A stretch of DNA of 64,000 nt from Sagittula sp. P11 (lineage in GTDB: Bacteria; Pseudomonadota; Alphaproteobacteria; Rhodobacterales; Rhodobacteraceae). Both the position numbers and the translations under genes were made by a program. The notes beneath the pieces are model-generated. The model was given only the letters and a program-made list of their open reading frames with translations, was not told the origin of the DNA and ran no database searches. The stretch's first letter is position 1. The number at the start of each line of letters is the position of its first letter. The DNA is taken from contig NZ_CP021913.1 of the NCBI RefSeq assembly GCF_002814095.1, positions 124,001 to 188,000 of the forward strand, written 5' to 3'. Positions 44,340 through 53,134 of the stretch are shown piece after piece.

Positions 44340-44794
44340 GAGATCAGCCGCCGCCGCAGTTCGGGATCGGGCAAGGCGCAGAGGTCGGTCTTGCCGAAGT
44401 GATACCGGTTCCTCGCTATCCGGGCATAGAGCCAGTCCTGCACGCCCAAGGGCAGCAACCCGAGCGCCCGAAGGGGCCGGAAGCCGCGATGCAGCCGCGG
44501 GAACAACGCCACGATGGCGTCGAGCGACCCGCGCGCCTGCCCCTCGTGCAGCATCAGCCAACTGTCGGGATCGTCCGGCGACAGGTCGTAGTGTCCCAGC
44601 AATCCGCGGCCCAGCGGCGATTGCGCCGTGCAGATGCGGACCGCGTCTTCACGATCCAGCCGCGCTATCCGGCGCGCGGTGGCGGAGCAGAGCGCGCAGT
44701 CCCCGTCCATGACCACGAGGATGCAGGCATCGTCGAAGGCCGGAACCTCCGGATCGTCGCGGTAGGAATAGGGCGGGCGCGGTGCGGGACGCAT
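44336..44794 (-). CDS. DCC-family thiol-disulfide oxidoreductase-like protein (DUF393)
   Basis: The 152-residue protein has the name-giving motif VVMDGDCALCSATARRIARL (DxxCxxC, about residues 29-37) and the later YDLSPDDPDSWLML and LPLGVQDWLYARIARNRY segments typical of DUF393. The Cys pair suggests redox activity in a thioredoxin-like fold. AGAGGAGATCGCC precedes the ATG at 44794. It is translationally coupled to the DUF4166 gene and divergent from pyrE. Confidence 0.85.
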   Translation of the reverse strand: MRPAPRPPYSYRDDPEVPAFDDACILVVMDGDCALCSATARRIARLDREDAVRICTAQSPLGRGLLGHYDLSPDDPDSWLMLHEGQARGSLDAIVALFPRLHRGFRPLRALGLLPLGVQDWLYARIARNRYHFGKTDLCALPDPELRRRLIS

Positions 44795-44938
44795 GGCGAT
44801 CTCCTCTTGCGGCAGGATACACCGCCTTTGCCCATTGCACATGCGCGATATGGTCCCCTTGCACCAAGGCACAAGCGCGCCCCTTTCCCCCCTGATCAAA
44901 ACCCGCTAATCGACGCCTGACCCAAAGGAGTGCCGCCC

Positions 44939-45610
44939 ATGATCCCCTCGACCTATCCTTCCGCCGAAGAAATGGCCCGCCTGACCGCGCGCATGCTGTG
45001 GGAGATCGAGGCGGTGAACTTCATGCAGGATGAGCCGTTCAAGCTCGCCTCCGGCCAGCTGAGCCCGGTCTACATCGACTGCCGCAAGCTGATCTCCTTC
45101 CCGCGCATCCGCTCCACCCTGATGGACTTCCTGACGGTGACGGTCATGCGCAATGCGGGCTTCGAGGCCTTCGACAACATCGCCGGCGGCGAGACGGCGG
45201 GCATCCCGTTTGCCGCGCTGGTGGCTGAGCGCATGGCCCTGCCGATGACCTATGTGCGGAAGAAACCGAAGGGCTACGGCCGCAACGCCCGGATCGAGGG
45301 TGCGATGACCGAGGGCCAGCGCGTGCTGCTGGTAGAGGACCTGACCACCGACGGCGGCTCGAAACTGTCCTTCGTCGATGCGATCCGCGACACCGGCGCG
45401 ACCTGCGCGCATACGGCGGTGATCTTCTACTACGGCATCTTCCCCGAGACGATCAAAACGCTGGGCGACCACGGCGTCTCGCTGCACCACCTGTGCACCT
45501 GGTGGGAGGTTCTGGCCGAAGCGCCGGAGAAGCACGCCGGCGTCCTGTCGGAGGTCGAGTCGTTCCTGAAGGACCCCCACGCCTGGCGCGCGGCCCGCGG
45601 CGGAGCCTGA
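44939..45610 (+). CDS. pyrE: Orotate phosphoribosyltransferase
   Basis: PyrE joins orotate to PRPP to make OMP. The 223-residue protein shows [40 protein letters not shown], the catalytic-loop Lys region [17 protein letters not shown], and the PRPP-binding motif [14 protein letters not shown] (about residues 127-140). A C-terminal alpha domain ([14 protein letters not shown]) is present, as in alphaproteobacterial enzymes. I chose the ATG at 44939, 8 bases after AAAGGAG; a GTG three codons upstream is possible. Confidence 0.95.
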   Translation: MIPSTYPSAEEMARLTARMLWEIEAVNFMQDEPFKLASGQLSPVYIDCRKLISFPRIRSTLMDFLTVTVMRNAGFEAFDNIAGGETAGIPFAALVAERMALPMTYVRKKPKGYGRNARIEGAMTEGQRVLLVEDLTTDGGSKLSFVDAIRDTGATCAHTAVIFYYGIFPETIKTLGDHGVSLHHLCTWWEVLAEAPEKHAGVLSEVESFLKDPHAWRAARGGA

Positions 45611-45872
45611 GGGACCGCACCCCGGCCCGTCAAAGCAGGGGCTTCCCGGCGCTGACGTGGCGTCACAGAAATTTCACGTTCCCTTGCGGTGTGTCCCAGC
45701 CGACACGCCGATGAGTCGCCCACAGGCCATTTTTGGCCTATCTTGCGATGTGGACCCTTTCTGTGACAAGATCATGTGGGGACAGCGGTCCACCGCTTAT
45801 CCCCAGAGATTTACACTCTGCACCCCGGAAATCCGGTTTGCTACACGGTCAGCCTGAGCAGTGGGGATGAAA

Positions 45873-47345
45873 ATGAACGAGATAACGACGATCAATCCGA
45901 CCGGCGTTCACGTCGACGCCGCCGAGACCATGCCGCACTCCATCGAGGCCGAACAGCAGCTTCTGGGCGCGATCCTGACCGACAACGACATCTTCGACCG
46001 CGTCGCGTCGATCATCCGGGCCGAGCACTTCTACGACCCGGTGCACACCCGAATCTTCGAGATCGCCGCCGCGCGCATCGCCAAGAACAACCTCGCCTCC
46101 CCGGTGACGCTCAAGGCCTTCATGGCCGACGACGAGGGTCTTCAGGAACTGGGCGGCGCGGCCTACCTCGCACGGCTTGCGGCCTCTGCCGTCTCCACCT
46201 TCGCGGTGCGGGACTATGCGCAGATGATCTACGACCTGTCGGTGCGCCGCGACCTGATCCGCCTCGGCCGCGAGATCTCGGACAAAGCCGCAAAGGTCGA
46301 CGTCGCCTCCGAACCAAGGGAGCAGATCGTCGAGGCCGAGCAGAAGCTCTACAAGATGGCCGAGCAGGGCAACGCCGAGTCGGGCTTCCAGTCCTTCCTG
46401 CGCGCCGTGACGGAGGCGGTGAACGTCGCCAACGCCGCCTACCAGCGCGAAGGCGGTCTGGCGGGAATCTCCACCGGCCTCATTGACATGGACAAGAAGC
46501 TGGGCGGCCTGCACCCGTCCGACCTCTTGATCCTCGCGGGTCGTCCCTCCATGGGGAAGACCTCGCTCGCCACCAACATCGCCTTCAACATCGCCAAGGC
46601 CTACAAGAAGGGCACCCGGCCCGACGGCTCTGTCGGCGCGCTCGACGGTGGCGTGGTCGGGTTCTTCTCGCTCGAAATGAGCGCCGAGCAGCTGGCTGGC
46701 CGTATCCTCGCCGAGGCGTCCGAGATCTCGTCCCACAAGATCCGCCAGGGCGACATGGAGGAGCACGAGTTCCGCCGTTTCGTCGAGGCCGCCAAGGAAC
46801 TGGAAGCCTGCCCGCTCTACATCGACGACACGCCCGCGCTGCCGATCAGTCAGGTCGCGGCCCGGTCGCGCCGCCTGAAGCGGACGCACGGGCTTGACCT
46901 CATCATCGTCGACTATCTTCAGCTTCTGCGCGGCACCGCCGAGAACCGCGTGCAGGAAATCGCGGAAATCTCCATGGGTCTCAAGGCGATAGCGAAGGAA
47001 CTTAACATCCCGGTGATCGCGCTGTCGCAGCTGTCGCGCCAGGTGGAAAGCCGCGAGGACAAGCGGCCTCAGCTGTCCGACCTCCGGGAATCGGGCTCCA
47101 TCGAGCAGGACGCCGACGTGGTGATGTTCGTGTTCCGCGAAGAATACTACGTGGAACGCGAAAAGCCCTCCGACGACCGGCTGGACGAGATGGTCGCCTG
47201 GCAGGAACGCATGTCGCGCCTGCACGGCAAGGCCGAGGTCATCATCGGCAAGCAGCGTCACGGCCCCATCGGCACCGTGGAACTGTCGTTCGAAAGTCAG
47301 TTCACCCGCTTCGGCAACCTCGTGAAGCCCTGGCAGGAAGGCTGA
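45873..47345 (+). CDS. dnaB: Replicative DNA helicase
   Basis: DnaB is the hexameric helicase that opens the replication fork. The 490-residue protein has the N-terminal primase-interacting domain (MPHSIEAEQQLLGAIL), a linker helix, and a RecA-like ATPase domain with Walker A GRPSMGKTSLATNIA, Walker B LDLIIVDYLQLLRG, the ALSQLSRQVESR segment, and the arginine-finger region DLRESGSIEQDADVVMFV. No intein is inserted. Three in-frame starts lie at 45861 (GTG), 45867 and 45873; the last has GGGG at the best distance. The 260 bases upstream contain TTGCGA (45743) and CAAGAT (45767), a weak promoter candidate. Confidence 0.96.
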   Translation: MNEITTINPTGVHVDAAETMPHSIEAEQQLLGAILTDNDIFDRVASIIRAEHFYDPVHTRIFEIAAARIAKNNLASPVTLKAFMADDEGLQELGGAAYLARLAASAVSTFAVRDYAQMIYDLSVRRDLIRLGREISDKAAKVDVASEPREQIVEAEQKLYKMAEQGNAESGFQSFLRAVTEAVNVANAAYQREGGLAGISTGLIDMDKKLGGLHPSDLLILAGRPSMGKTSLATNIAFNIAKAYKKGTRPDGSVGALDGGVVGFFSLEMSAEQLAGRILAEASEISSHKIRQGDMEEHEFRRFVEAAKELEACPLYIDDTPALPISQVAARSRRLKRTHGLDLIIVDYLQLLRGTAENRVQEIAEISMGLKAIAKELNIPVIALSQLSRQVESREDKRPQLSDLRESGSIEQDADVVMFVFREEYYVEREKPSDDRLDEMVAWQERMSRLHGKAEVIIGKQRHGPIGTVELSFESQFTRFGNLVKPWQEG

Positions 47346-47370
47346 TCCCCGAGTGCGCCGCGGGCCTGTG

Positions 47371-48258
47371 TCAGCGGCTGCCCTGCCTCAGGTAACTTGT
47401 CAGCAACCGGCTGTTGTAGGACGCCCGCCCGGCCTTCATCGCGTCGATCTCGCCTTGAGACTTGGCGCGCCGGTGTCCGATAGCCAGCGGCCTGGTGGCG
47501 GTGGCGAGACGCGGATCGGTCCGGGGCGATGCGCCGGAGGGTTCCCGCGACGCGCGGCCATCCAGCGGCGACTCTGGCTCCGGGACGGTGCCCGGCTCCT
47601 GCTCGGCCTCGTCTTCTGCCATGCCATAGTACACGGCCAAACCGGCCCCGATGACTGCGCCAGTCGCGATCACGGCCACGCCGACCAGCCCGGCCGCGGC
47701 GCCGAAGGTGACAGCCGCGACCGCAACCGCAGCGATGGCGATGATGCCGATGCCCAGCAGTCCCCAGCCGCGCGCATTGCTGCCCGGTCCGCCGCCCCGT
47801 TCCCGCTGCAGCGCCAGCCCGGCGCCCCGCATGAAGGTGTCTGCCGCCGCACGCGCTGCCGCGCCGCCGGTCTCGACAACCGCTCCGCCGCCGACCGTCC
47901 ACAGCAGTTGCGCGGCGATGCTGCCCCCGGTCATGGCGCCCTGCGCCGCATCGGCCAGCACGCCGTCCTGGTTGCCCGCGCTGATGACGATCAGCCCGTT
48001 CACCAGATCCGCAACGAAATCCGTGAGCAGGTTCATCATGCCCGCGCCAAGGTTGCCCATGGTCTTCAGCACGCCGACCAGACCCGCCTCGAAGGCCGAC
48101 CACCCGACCAGTGCGGCCGCATGTATCGCCGCCATGACGGCGCCCGCGACGGGCACCCAGCCGCCAAGGGCCGCACCAAGGGGTTTGTAGGCGTCGACCG
48201 CCAGGAGGTTGAACACCAGCGTGTCGACCTGCGGGCGTGAAATTCCCGAGAAATCCAT
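47371..48258 (-). CDS. Glycine/alanine-rich membrane protein of unknown function
   Basis: The 295-residue protein has several hydrophobic stretches: AALGGWVPVAGAVMAAIHAA, NLLTDFVADLVNGLIVISAG, and a long double segment GLLGIGIIAIAAVAVAAV plus GLVGVAVIATGAVIGAGLAV near residues 180-230. It ends in a soluble, basic, Ser/Arg-rich tail. No family was recognised. The paired hydrophobic helices resemble the membrane-inserting hairpin of pore-forming proteins, but simple structural membrane roles are equally likely. GGAG precedes the ATG at 48258. It is convergent with dnaB and ends 25 bases from it. Confidence 0.65.
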   Translation of the reverse strand: MDFSGISRPQVDTLVFNLLAVDAYKPLGAALGGWVPVAGAVMAAIHAAALVGWSAFEAGLVGVLKTMGNLGAGMMNLLTDFVADLVNGLIVISAGNQDGVLADAAQGAMTGGSIAAQLLWTVGGGAVVETGGAAARAAADTFMRGAGLALQRERGGGPGSNARGWGLLGIGIIAIAAVAVAAVTFGAAAGLVGVAVIATGAVIGAGLAVYYGMAEDEAEQEPGTVPEPESPLDGRASREPSGASPRTDPRLATATRPLAIGHRRAKSQGEIDAMKAGRASYNSRLLTSYLRQGSR

Positions 48259-48403
48259 GTCAAATGTCTCCGCTTTGAAATGCGGAGAAGTGTACCGCGT
48301 CGCGGGGAACCGACAAAGTGCCCCCTTCCTGACTGACACAATTGTCAGGCAAACACGCCGCCTCAGTGGACCCGCCTGCGCGCACGGGCGTGGCTTCGCC
48401 GGG

Positions 48404-49168
48404 TCAGAGCACGACGGCCAGCCCCAGGTAGGTGCCAAGCTCGCCCAGCAGCGCCGCGCCGCCGAGGATTTCCGTGGTCCGCCCCCCCAACCGCCTGAGC
48501 GCGAAGATCCGGAACGCCTGCCCCAGCGCGATGGCACCAATAGCTGCGGCGACACCGGCCCAGGCACCAGCCACGAACTCCAGCGCCAGCACGGCCAGTA
48601 TCGTGCCCGCCAGCGCGACGCGGTAGCCGTCGGGCGTCACCCCGGGCAGCAGCACCTCCATCCCTCGCCTGCGGGCGGAGACGGTGCTTGCCGCGGTGTG
48701 CACCGCCGCCATGCGCCCCAGCCCCATCCCGGCAATCAGCGCCACCGCCGCCACGCCCGGCGTGAAGGACACCAGCAGGACCACCTTCAGCGCCAGCGTC
48801 AGGCCGACAGCCAGCGCGCCGCGGGGCCCCCCGCCCCGCGCCATGCGCGCCAGCACCGCGTCCCGGCCCGTCTCTCCGGCCAGCGCCTCCACCGCGACGG
48901 AAAGTCCCATCTCGTCGCGCACGCCGCTCAGCAGCAGCACCGCGACCACGGCCACGAGCACGGCCGCCGCCTCCGGCAGGACCTGCGCCGCCAGCCACAG
49001 CACCGCCGCCCCGGCGCAGCCGACCAGCGCACCGATCACCGGGTGATACTTGACCGAGCGCACCAGCAGGTCCTCCGACACGTCTCCGCCCGCCGGGGGC
49101 ACGAGCCGCGTGACCTCCCCCAGTGCCAGCCTGAACAGTTCGGCCTCCAGCCGCAGCGTGTCCTTCAT
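48404..49168 (-). CDS. CobS-like membrane protein lacking the cobalamin-synthase signature
   Basis: The 254-residue protein aligns in layout with CobS (adenosylcobinamide-GDP ribazoletransferase): FRLALGEVTRLVPP, SVKYHPVIGALVGCAGAAV, GALAVGLTLALKVVLLVSF, GMGLGRMAAVHTAAS, and multiple membrane segments. CobS has the metal-binding HLDGLADTADG after its third membrane helix; the same place here reads GVRDEMGLSVAVEALAG, losing most of the Asp residues. No cob genes are adjacent. It is either a diverged paralogue with another acceptor or an inactive form. The start at 49168 follows CAGGGC. It is divergent from alr. Confidence 0.65.
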   Translation of the reverse strand: MKDTLRLEAELFRLALGEVTRLVPPAGGDVSEDLLVRSVKYHPVIGALVGCAGAAVLWLAAQVLPEAAAVLVAVVAVLLLSGVRDEMGLSVAVEALAGETGRDAVLARMARGGGPRGALAVGLTLALKVVLLVSFTPGVAAVALIAGMGLGRMAAVHTAASTVSARRRGMEVLLPGVTPDGYRVALAGTILAVLALEFVAGAWAGVAAAIGAIALGQAFRIFALRRLGGRTTEILGGAALLGELGTYLGLAVVL

Positions 49169-49276
49169 GTGCCCTGCCTCGAACCCCTTTCCGGCCAAGC
49201 ATATCCCCGCCCGTCCGGCGCATGAAGCCGCATTTCCCCCTTGACCCCAACATCCAACCTGCCAAAGACAGGCAAC

Positions 49277-50314
49277 ATGGCCATGGCGAAGCTGACAATC
49301 GACCTGGGCGCCCTGCGCGCCAACTGGACCGCCCTCGCCGCCCTGTCGGAGGGCGAGACGGGCGCCGTCGTCAAGGCGGACGCCTATGGCCTCGGTGCCG
49401 AGAAATGCGTGCCCGTTCTGGCCGCCGCCGGGGCGCGGACCTTCTTCGTGGCCGTCGCCGAGGAAGGCGCACGGCTGCGCCGCATCCTCGGCCCCGGCCC
49501 CGAGATCTGCGTGTTCTCCGGCCACATGCCCGGCGACCGCGACATGATCCGCGATGCCGACCTCGTGCCGATGATCAACTCCATCGACCAGATGCTGATG
49601 CACGTCGAAGGGCTGCCCGCCCATCCCTTCGGCATCCAGCTCGACAGCGGCATGAACCGCCTCGGGATGGAACCGGCGGAGTGGTCCGCCCTGCGCGATA
49701 TCGCCCTCGCCCAGCACCCGCGGCTGGTGATGAGCCACCTCGCCTGCGCCGACGAGCCCGATCACCCGATGAATGCCCGCCAGCTGGCAGCCTTCCGCGA
49801 AATGACCGACGGCATCGACGCGCCGCGCTCCTTCGCGGCGACGGGCGGCATCCTGCTGGGGCCGGACTACCACTTCGACATGACGCGCCCTGGAGTGGGC
49901 CTCTACGGCGGCCTGCCCTTCGTCGACGCGCAGCCGGTCGTCAGCCTCGAGATCCCGGTGATCCAGACGCGCGACGTGTTGCCCGGCGAAACCGTCGGCT
50001 ACGGCAACTCCTGGACCGCCGCCGCGCCGACCCGCGTCGCGACCATCGCCGGCGGCTATGCCGACGGCATCCACCGCGCCATGGGACCCGCCGCCCACGT
50101 CTGGGCCGGCGAGACGCGCTGCAAGATCCTCGGCCGCATCTCCATGGACCTGATCGCCGTCGACGTGACCGGCCTCGGCGAAGTGCCGGACCATGTCGAA
50201 CTCATCGGCCTGCACCAGGGGATCGACACCCTCGCGGACTGGGCCGGCACCATCGGCTACGAGGTGCTCACCTCCTTCGGCGCGCGCTACGACCGCAGCT
50301 ATACCGGCGCATGA
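49277..50314 (+). CDS. alr: Alanine racemase
   Basis: Alr makes D-alanine for peptidoglycan using PLP. The 345-residue protein starts [17 protein letters not shown], has the PLP Lys in [13 protein letters not shown] (about residue 37), the segment [21 protein letters not shown], the catalytic Tyr in [12 protein letters not shown] (about residue 245), and [17 protein letters not shown]. The ATG at 49277 is preferred; a second ATG two codons later is possible. Its last bases overlap the mlaE start (ATGA), an unusual link between a cell-wall enzyme and a lipid transporter. Confidence 0.95.
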   Translation: MAMAKLTIDLGALRANWTALAALSEGETGAVVKADAYGLGAEKCVPVLAAAGARTFFVAVAEEGARLRRILGPGPEICVFSGHMPGDRDMIRDADLVPMINSIDQMLMHVEGLPAHPFGIQLDSGMNRLGMEPAEWSALRDIALAQHPRLVMSHLACADEPDHPMNARQLAAFREMTDGIDAPRSFAATGGILLGPDYHFDMTRPGVGLYGGLPFVDAQPVVSLEIPVIQTRDVLPGETVGYGNSWTAAAPTRVATIAGGYADGIHRAMGPAAHVWAGETRCKILGRISMDLIAVDVTGLGEVPDHVELIGLHQGIDTLADWAGTIGYEVLTSFGARYDRSYTGA

Positions 50315-51093
50315 CGCTGCTGGCCCCCCTCGGCTGGCTGGGCCGCGCCCTGCTGCATTGGCTGGCCGCCATCGGCCGGGTCACGCGCTTCGGCCTCACT
50401 GCGCTCAGCCACACCGTCCGCCCCCCCTTCTACGCGGGCGAATTCGGCGCCGCGCTGATGAACGTGGGCTGGCTGTCGCTGCCGGTCGTGGGTCTCACCG
50501 CCGTCTTCACCGGCGCCGCACTCGCCCTGCAGATCTATTCCGGCGGCGCCCGCTTCAACGCCGAGGCCGTGGTGCCGCAGATCGTCGCCATCGGCATGGT
50601 GCGCGAACTGGGGCCGGTGCTGGTAGGCCTGATGATCGCCGCCCGCGTGACCTCCTCCATCGCAGCCGAGATCGCCACCATGAAGGTGACCGAACAGATC
50701 GACGCGCTCACGACCCTCTCCACCAACCCGATGAAATACCTCGTGGCGCCGCGCTTGCTCGCCGCACTGCTGGTGGTGCCCGCCCTCGTAGGCATCGGCG
50801 ACGTGATCGGCATCTTCGGCGGCTACGCGGTGGCCACCGGCAGCCTCGGATTCAACGCCGCCGCCTACCTGAAGAACACCGTGGATTTCCTCGAACCGCT
50901 GGACGTGGTCTCGAGCCTCGTCAAGGGCTGCGCCTTCGGCGGCATCGCGGCGCTCATGGGCTGCTACTTCGGCATGATGTCGGGCCGCGGCGCACAGGGC
51001 GTGGGCCGCGCCACCAAGGGCAGCGTGGAGGCCGCCGCCGTCCTGATCCTCGCCGCCAACTTCCTGCTGACCGGCGCCTTCTTCTCGCTATGA
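50311..51093 (+). CDS. mlaE: MlaE-family ABC permease
   Basis: MlaE is the inner-membrane permease of the Mla phospholipid-transport system that keeps outer-membrane asymmetry. The 260-residue protein shows the family stretch [58 protein letters not shown], and [20 protein letters not shown], with five or six membrane segments. It overlaps alr by 4 bases. mlaF follows after 121 bases without another gene; the MCE protein MlaD, usually next, is missing. Confidence 0.93.
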   Translation: MTLLAPLGWLGRALLHWLAAIGRVTRFGLTALSHTVRPPFYAGEFGAALMNVGWLSLPVVGLTAVFTGAALALQIYSGGARFNAEAVVPQIVAIGMVRELGPVLVGLMIAARVTSSIAAEIATMKVTEQIDALTTLSTNPMKYLVAPRLLAALLVVPALVGIGDVIGIFGGYAVATGSLGFNAAAYLKNTVDFLEPLDVVSSLVKGCAFGGIAALMGCYFGMMSGRGAQGVGRATKGSVEAAAVLILAANFLLTGAFFSL

Positions 51094-51214
51094 CCCTCGC
51101 GCCCGCCTCCACTCCAGAGACCCACCCCGCCATGCCGGGCGCGTCCTGCCGTTTCTCCGCTTTCGAAATACTCACTCCGACGGCTGACGGTCCCGCAACG
51201 CACGGGGGCATACG

Positions 51215-51961
51215 ATGATCGCTCTCAACGGCGTCACCAAGTCCTTCGGCCAGAACCATGTCCTGCAGGGCGTCGACCTTGAGATCGCGCAGGGCACCTC
51301 CATGGTGATCATCGGCGGCTCCGGCACCGGCAAGTCGGTGTTGCTGAAATGTATCCTGGGCCTCGTCACGCCCGATGCAGGCACGATCACGCTCGACGGG
51401 CAGGACGTGACGACGCAGGACCGCGACGCCTTCCTCGCCCGCTTCGGCATGCTGTTCCAGGGCGGCGCGCTCTTCGATTCACTCACCGTCTGGCAGAACG
51501 TCGCCTTCCGCCTGCTCCGCGGCAGCCTCGCCCGGCCAAAGGCCGAGGCCCGCGAGATCGCCATCGAGAAACTGCGCCGCGTCGGCCTGACGCCCGATGT
51601 GGCCGACCGTTTCCCGGCCGAACTGTCGGGCGGCATGCAGAAACGCGTGGGTCTCGCGCGCGCCATCGCCGCAGAGCCCGAGATCATCTTCTTCGACGAA
51701 CCGACCACAGGGCTCGACCCGATCATGGCCGGGGTTATCAACGACCTGATCCGCGAGATCGTGACCGAGATGGGCGCAACCGCCATGACGATCACCCACG
51801 ACATGACCTCCGTCCGGGCGATTGCCGACAATGTCGCCATGCTCCATGGCGGCACCATCCGCTGGACCGGACCGGTGACCGAGCTCGACCGCTCCGGCGA
51901 CGCCCATGTGGACCAGTTCATCCACGGCCGCGCCACCGGGCCGATCGCGGCGGTGCGCTGA
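51215..51961 (+). CDS. mlaF: MlaF-family ABC ATPase
   Basis: The 248-residue ATPase drives the MlaE permease. It has Walker A IIGGSGTGKSVLLKCILG (about residues 33-50), the Q-loop MLFQGGALFDSLTVWQNVAF typical of MlaF, the signature ELSGGMQKRVGLARAIAAEP, Walker B IIFFDEPTTGLDPIMAGVI, and the H-loop TITHDMTSVRAIAD. GGGGGC lies 7 bases before the ATG. A GC hairpin follows the stop. Confidence 0.94.
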   Translation: MIALNGVTKSFGQNHVLQGVDLEIAQGTSMVIIGGSGTGKSVLLKCILGLVTPDAGTITLDGQDVTTQDRDAFLARFGMLFQGGALFDSLTVWQNVAFRLLRGSLARPKAEAREIAIEKLRRVGLTPDVADRFPAELSGGMQKRVGLARAIAAEPEIIFFDEPTTGLDPIMAGVINDLIREIVTEMGATAMTITHDMTSVRAIADNVAMLHGGTIRWTGPVTELDRSGDAHVDQFIHGRATGPIAAVR

Positions 51962-51963
51962 CA

Positions 51964-51981
51964 CACGCGGGGACCCGCGTG
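51964..51981 (+). terminator. GC hairpin after mlaF
   Basis: CACGCGGG pairs with CCCGCGTG around two bases, just after the mlaF stop. No T run follows, so read-through to the next gene, 80 bases away, is possible. Confidence 0.4.
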
Positions 51982-52058
51982 ACACCACGGAACGGATTGA
52001 TTTTCTTCGGCCCATGGTGTCAATGCAGGCCGACCGCCACCACCGCCCGGGAGACCTC

Positions 52059-52445
52059 ATGAACAGCCTCCTCCAGCCCGACCCGGTGCTGCTCGGGTTC
52101 CTGTTCTTCAACAAGTTCATCTATCTCGAGGTCCTCGCCCTCCTGGCGCTGATCCGCGTGATCGCCGGGCGCGGCCTTGCCCGCTGGCCCGCGCTCATGA
52201 CACTGGTGCTCTGCCTCGGCGGCATCGCCACGGTCTTCGCGCCCGCGCTCGGCCTGAACGAGGGCCCGCTTTACGTCACAGCCGCGCAGATGATGGCGGG
52301 CGGCGGCGGAATGGCGCCCCTGCTCGTTCCCTCCGCGATCTTCCTGATCTGCTCCATCACCCCCCGCGCCCGCTGGCGGATCATCGACGTGCTGCACCTG
52401 CTGATGCTGGCCGGCCTGCTTGTGGTGTGGTGGTGGGTCTCCTGA
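52059..52445 (+). CDS. Small four-helix membrane protein
   Basis: The 128-residue protein has four predicted membrane segments (PVLLGFLFFNKFIYLEVLAL, ALMTLVLCLGGIATVFAPAL, LLVPSAIFLICSI, LLMLAGLLVVWWW). No family was recognised. GGGAG precedes the ATG at 52059. It overlaps or nearly touches the PqiA-like gene and follows mlaEF on the same strand, so it may be an accessory of the lipid transporter. Confidence 0.65.
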   Translation: MNSLLQPDPVLLGFLFFNKFIYLEVLALLALIRVIAGRGLARWPALMTLVLCLGGIATVFAPALGLNEGPLYVTAAQMMAGGGGMAPLLVPSAIFLICSITPRARWRIIDVLHLLMLAGLLVVWWWVS

Positions 52446-52492
52446 CCAAACTGACCGAAGGCAGGCGGCGCAGAGCCCCGCCATACACACCC

Positions 52493-52927
52493 ATGCGCTA
52501 CGTGAACCTCGCCTTCCTCGTTCTCTACCCGCTCTCGTGGTTCGCCCCGCTCCTGCGCGCCGGGCTGCTGCCGCTCTTCGGCATGTCCGAGATCTCGGTG
52601 ATTTCCGGCCTGAGGTCGCTCTGGCAGACCGACATCTTCCTTGCGCTTGTCGTGACCCTGTTCGCTCTTGTCGCGCCGATGCTGAAGACGCTCGGTCTCG
52701 CACTCCTTCAGTTCGACGTACTCGACCGGCGCGCCCTGCCGGCGCTCAACCTGCTCGGCAAGTTCGCCATGGCCGACATCTTCCTGATCGCGCTCTACGT
52801 CACCCTCGCCAAGGGCCTGGGCGTCGGGAGGGTGGAAACCGCCTGGGGTCTCTACTTCTTCACCGCACTGATCCTCGGCTCCATCGTGCTGGGCGCGCTC
52901 GAGGCTCGTCGCACCCAAGGGGCTTAG
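52493..52927 (+). CDS. Half-size PqiA-like membrane protein
   Basis: The 144-residue product resembles one half of PqiA: YVNLAFLVLYPLSWFAPLL, VISGLRSLWQTDIFLALVVT, ALLQFDVLDRRALPALNLL, MADIFLIALYVTLAKG, WGLYFFTALILGSIVLGA. Full PqiA has two such domains and eight helices and pairs with the MCE protein PqiB; only one unit is present here. The start is unsure: ATG at 52493 gives the family-like beginning, while a GTG at 52427 would overlap the upstream gene. Its place after mlaEF suggests a lipid-transport role. Confidence 0.7.
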   Translation: MRYVNLAFLVLYPLSWFAPLLRAGLLPLFGMSEISVISGLRSLWQTDIFLALVVTLFALVAPMLKTLGLALLQFDVLDRRALPALNLLGKFAMADIFLIALYVTLAKGLGVGRVETAWGLYFFTALILGSIVLGALEARRTQGA

Positions 52928-52979
52928 GCCCCCTGACGCGGCCCGACCCGCGCAGACCATTGGCCGGCTTCCCCCGGAG

Positions 52980-53038
52980 GTACTCAGCCAGGGCGAGTAC
53001 AAGGACCTCCGTCCTTCATCCTGGGCCTACTGTACTCG
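52980..53038 (+). promoter_or_regulatory. Mutually exclusive hairpins upstream of radA
   Basis: GAGTAC at 52995-53000 can pair with GTACTC upstream (52980-52985) or, extended to CGAGTACA, with TGTACTCG downstream (53031-53038). The second form encloses a further stem, AGGAC/GTCCT (53002-53015). Alternative pairing of one arm is typical of attenuators, but no leader peptide or T run is seen. radA starts about 100 bases further on. Confidence 0.3.
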
Positions 53039-53134
53039 GGCGGCGCAGGGCGCCCCCCGCCAGCGAGGCGAAACCGTTCCCTTCCGCCGCGATCCCCGTT
53101 ACATACGCGCTTCCGATCCCAGCGGAGGTTATTC

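Noticed and set aside
49169-50215. Upstream extension of the CobS-like frame across alr
   Set aside because: It lies opposite alr and is His/Asp/Gly-rich noise; the family start is at 49168.
52059-52445. Reading the small membrane protein as a shortened MlaD
   Set aside because: MlaD has one N-terminal helix and a beta-rich MCE domain; this protein is four hydrophobic helices.
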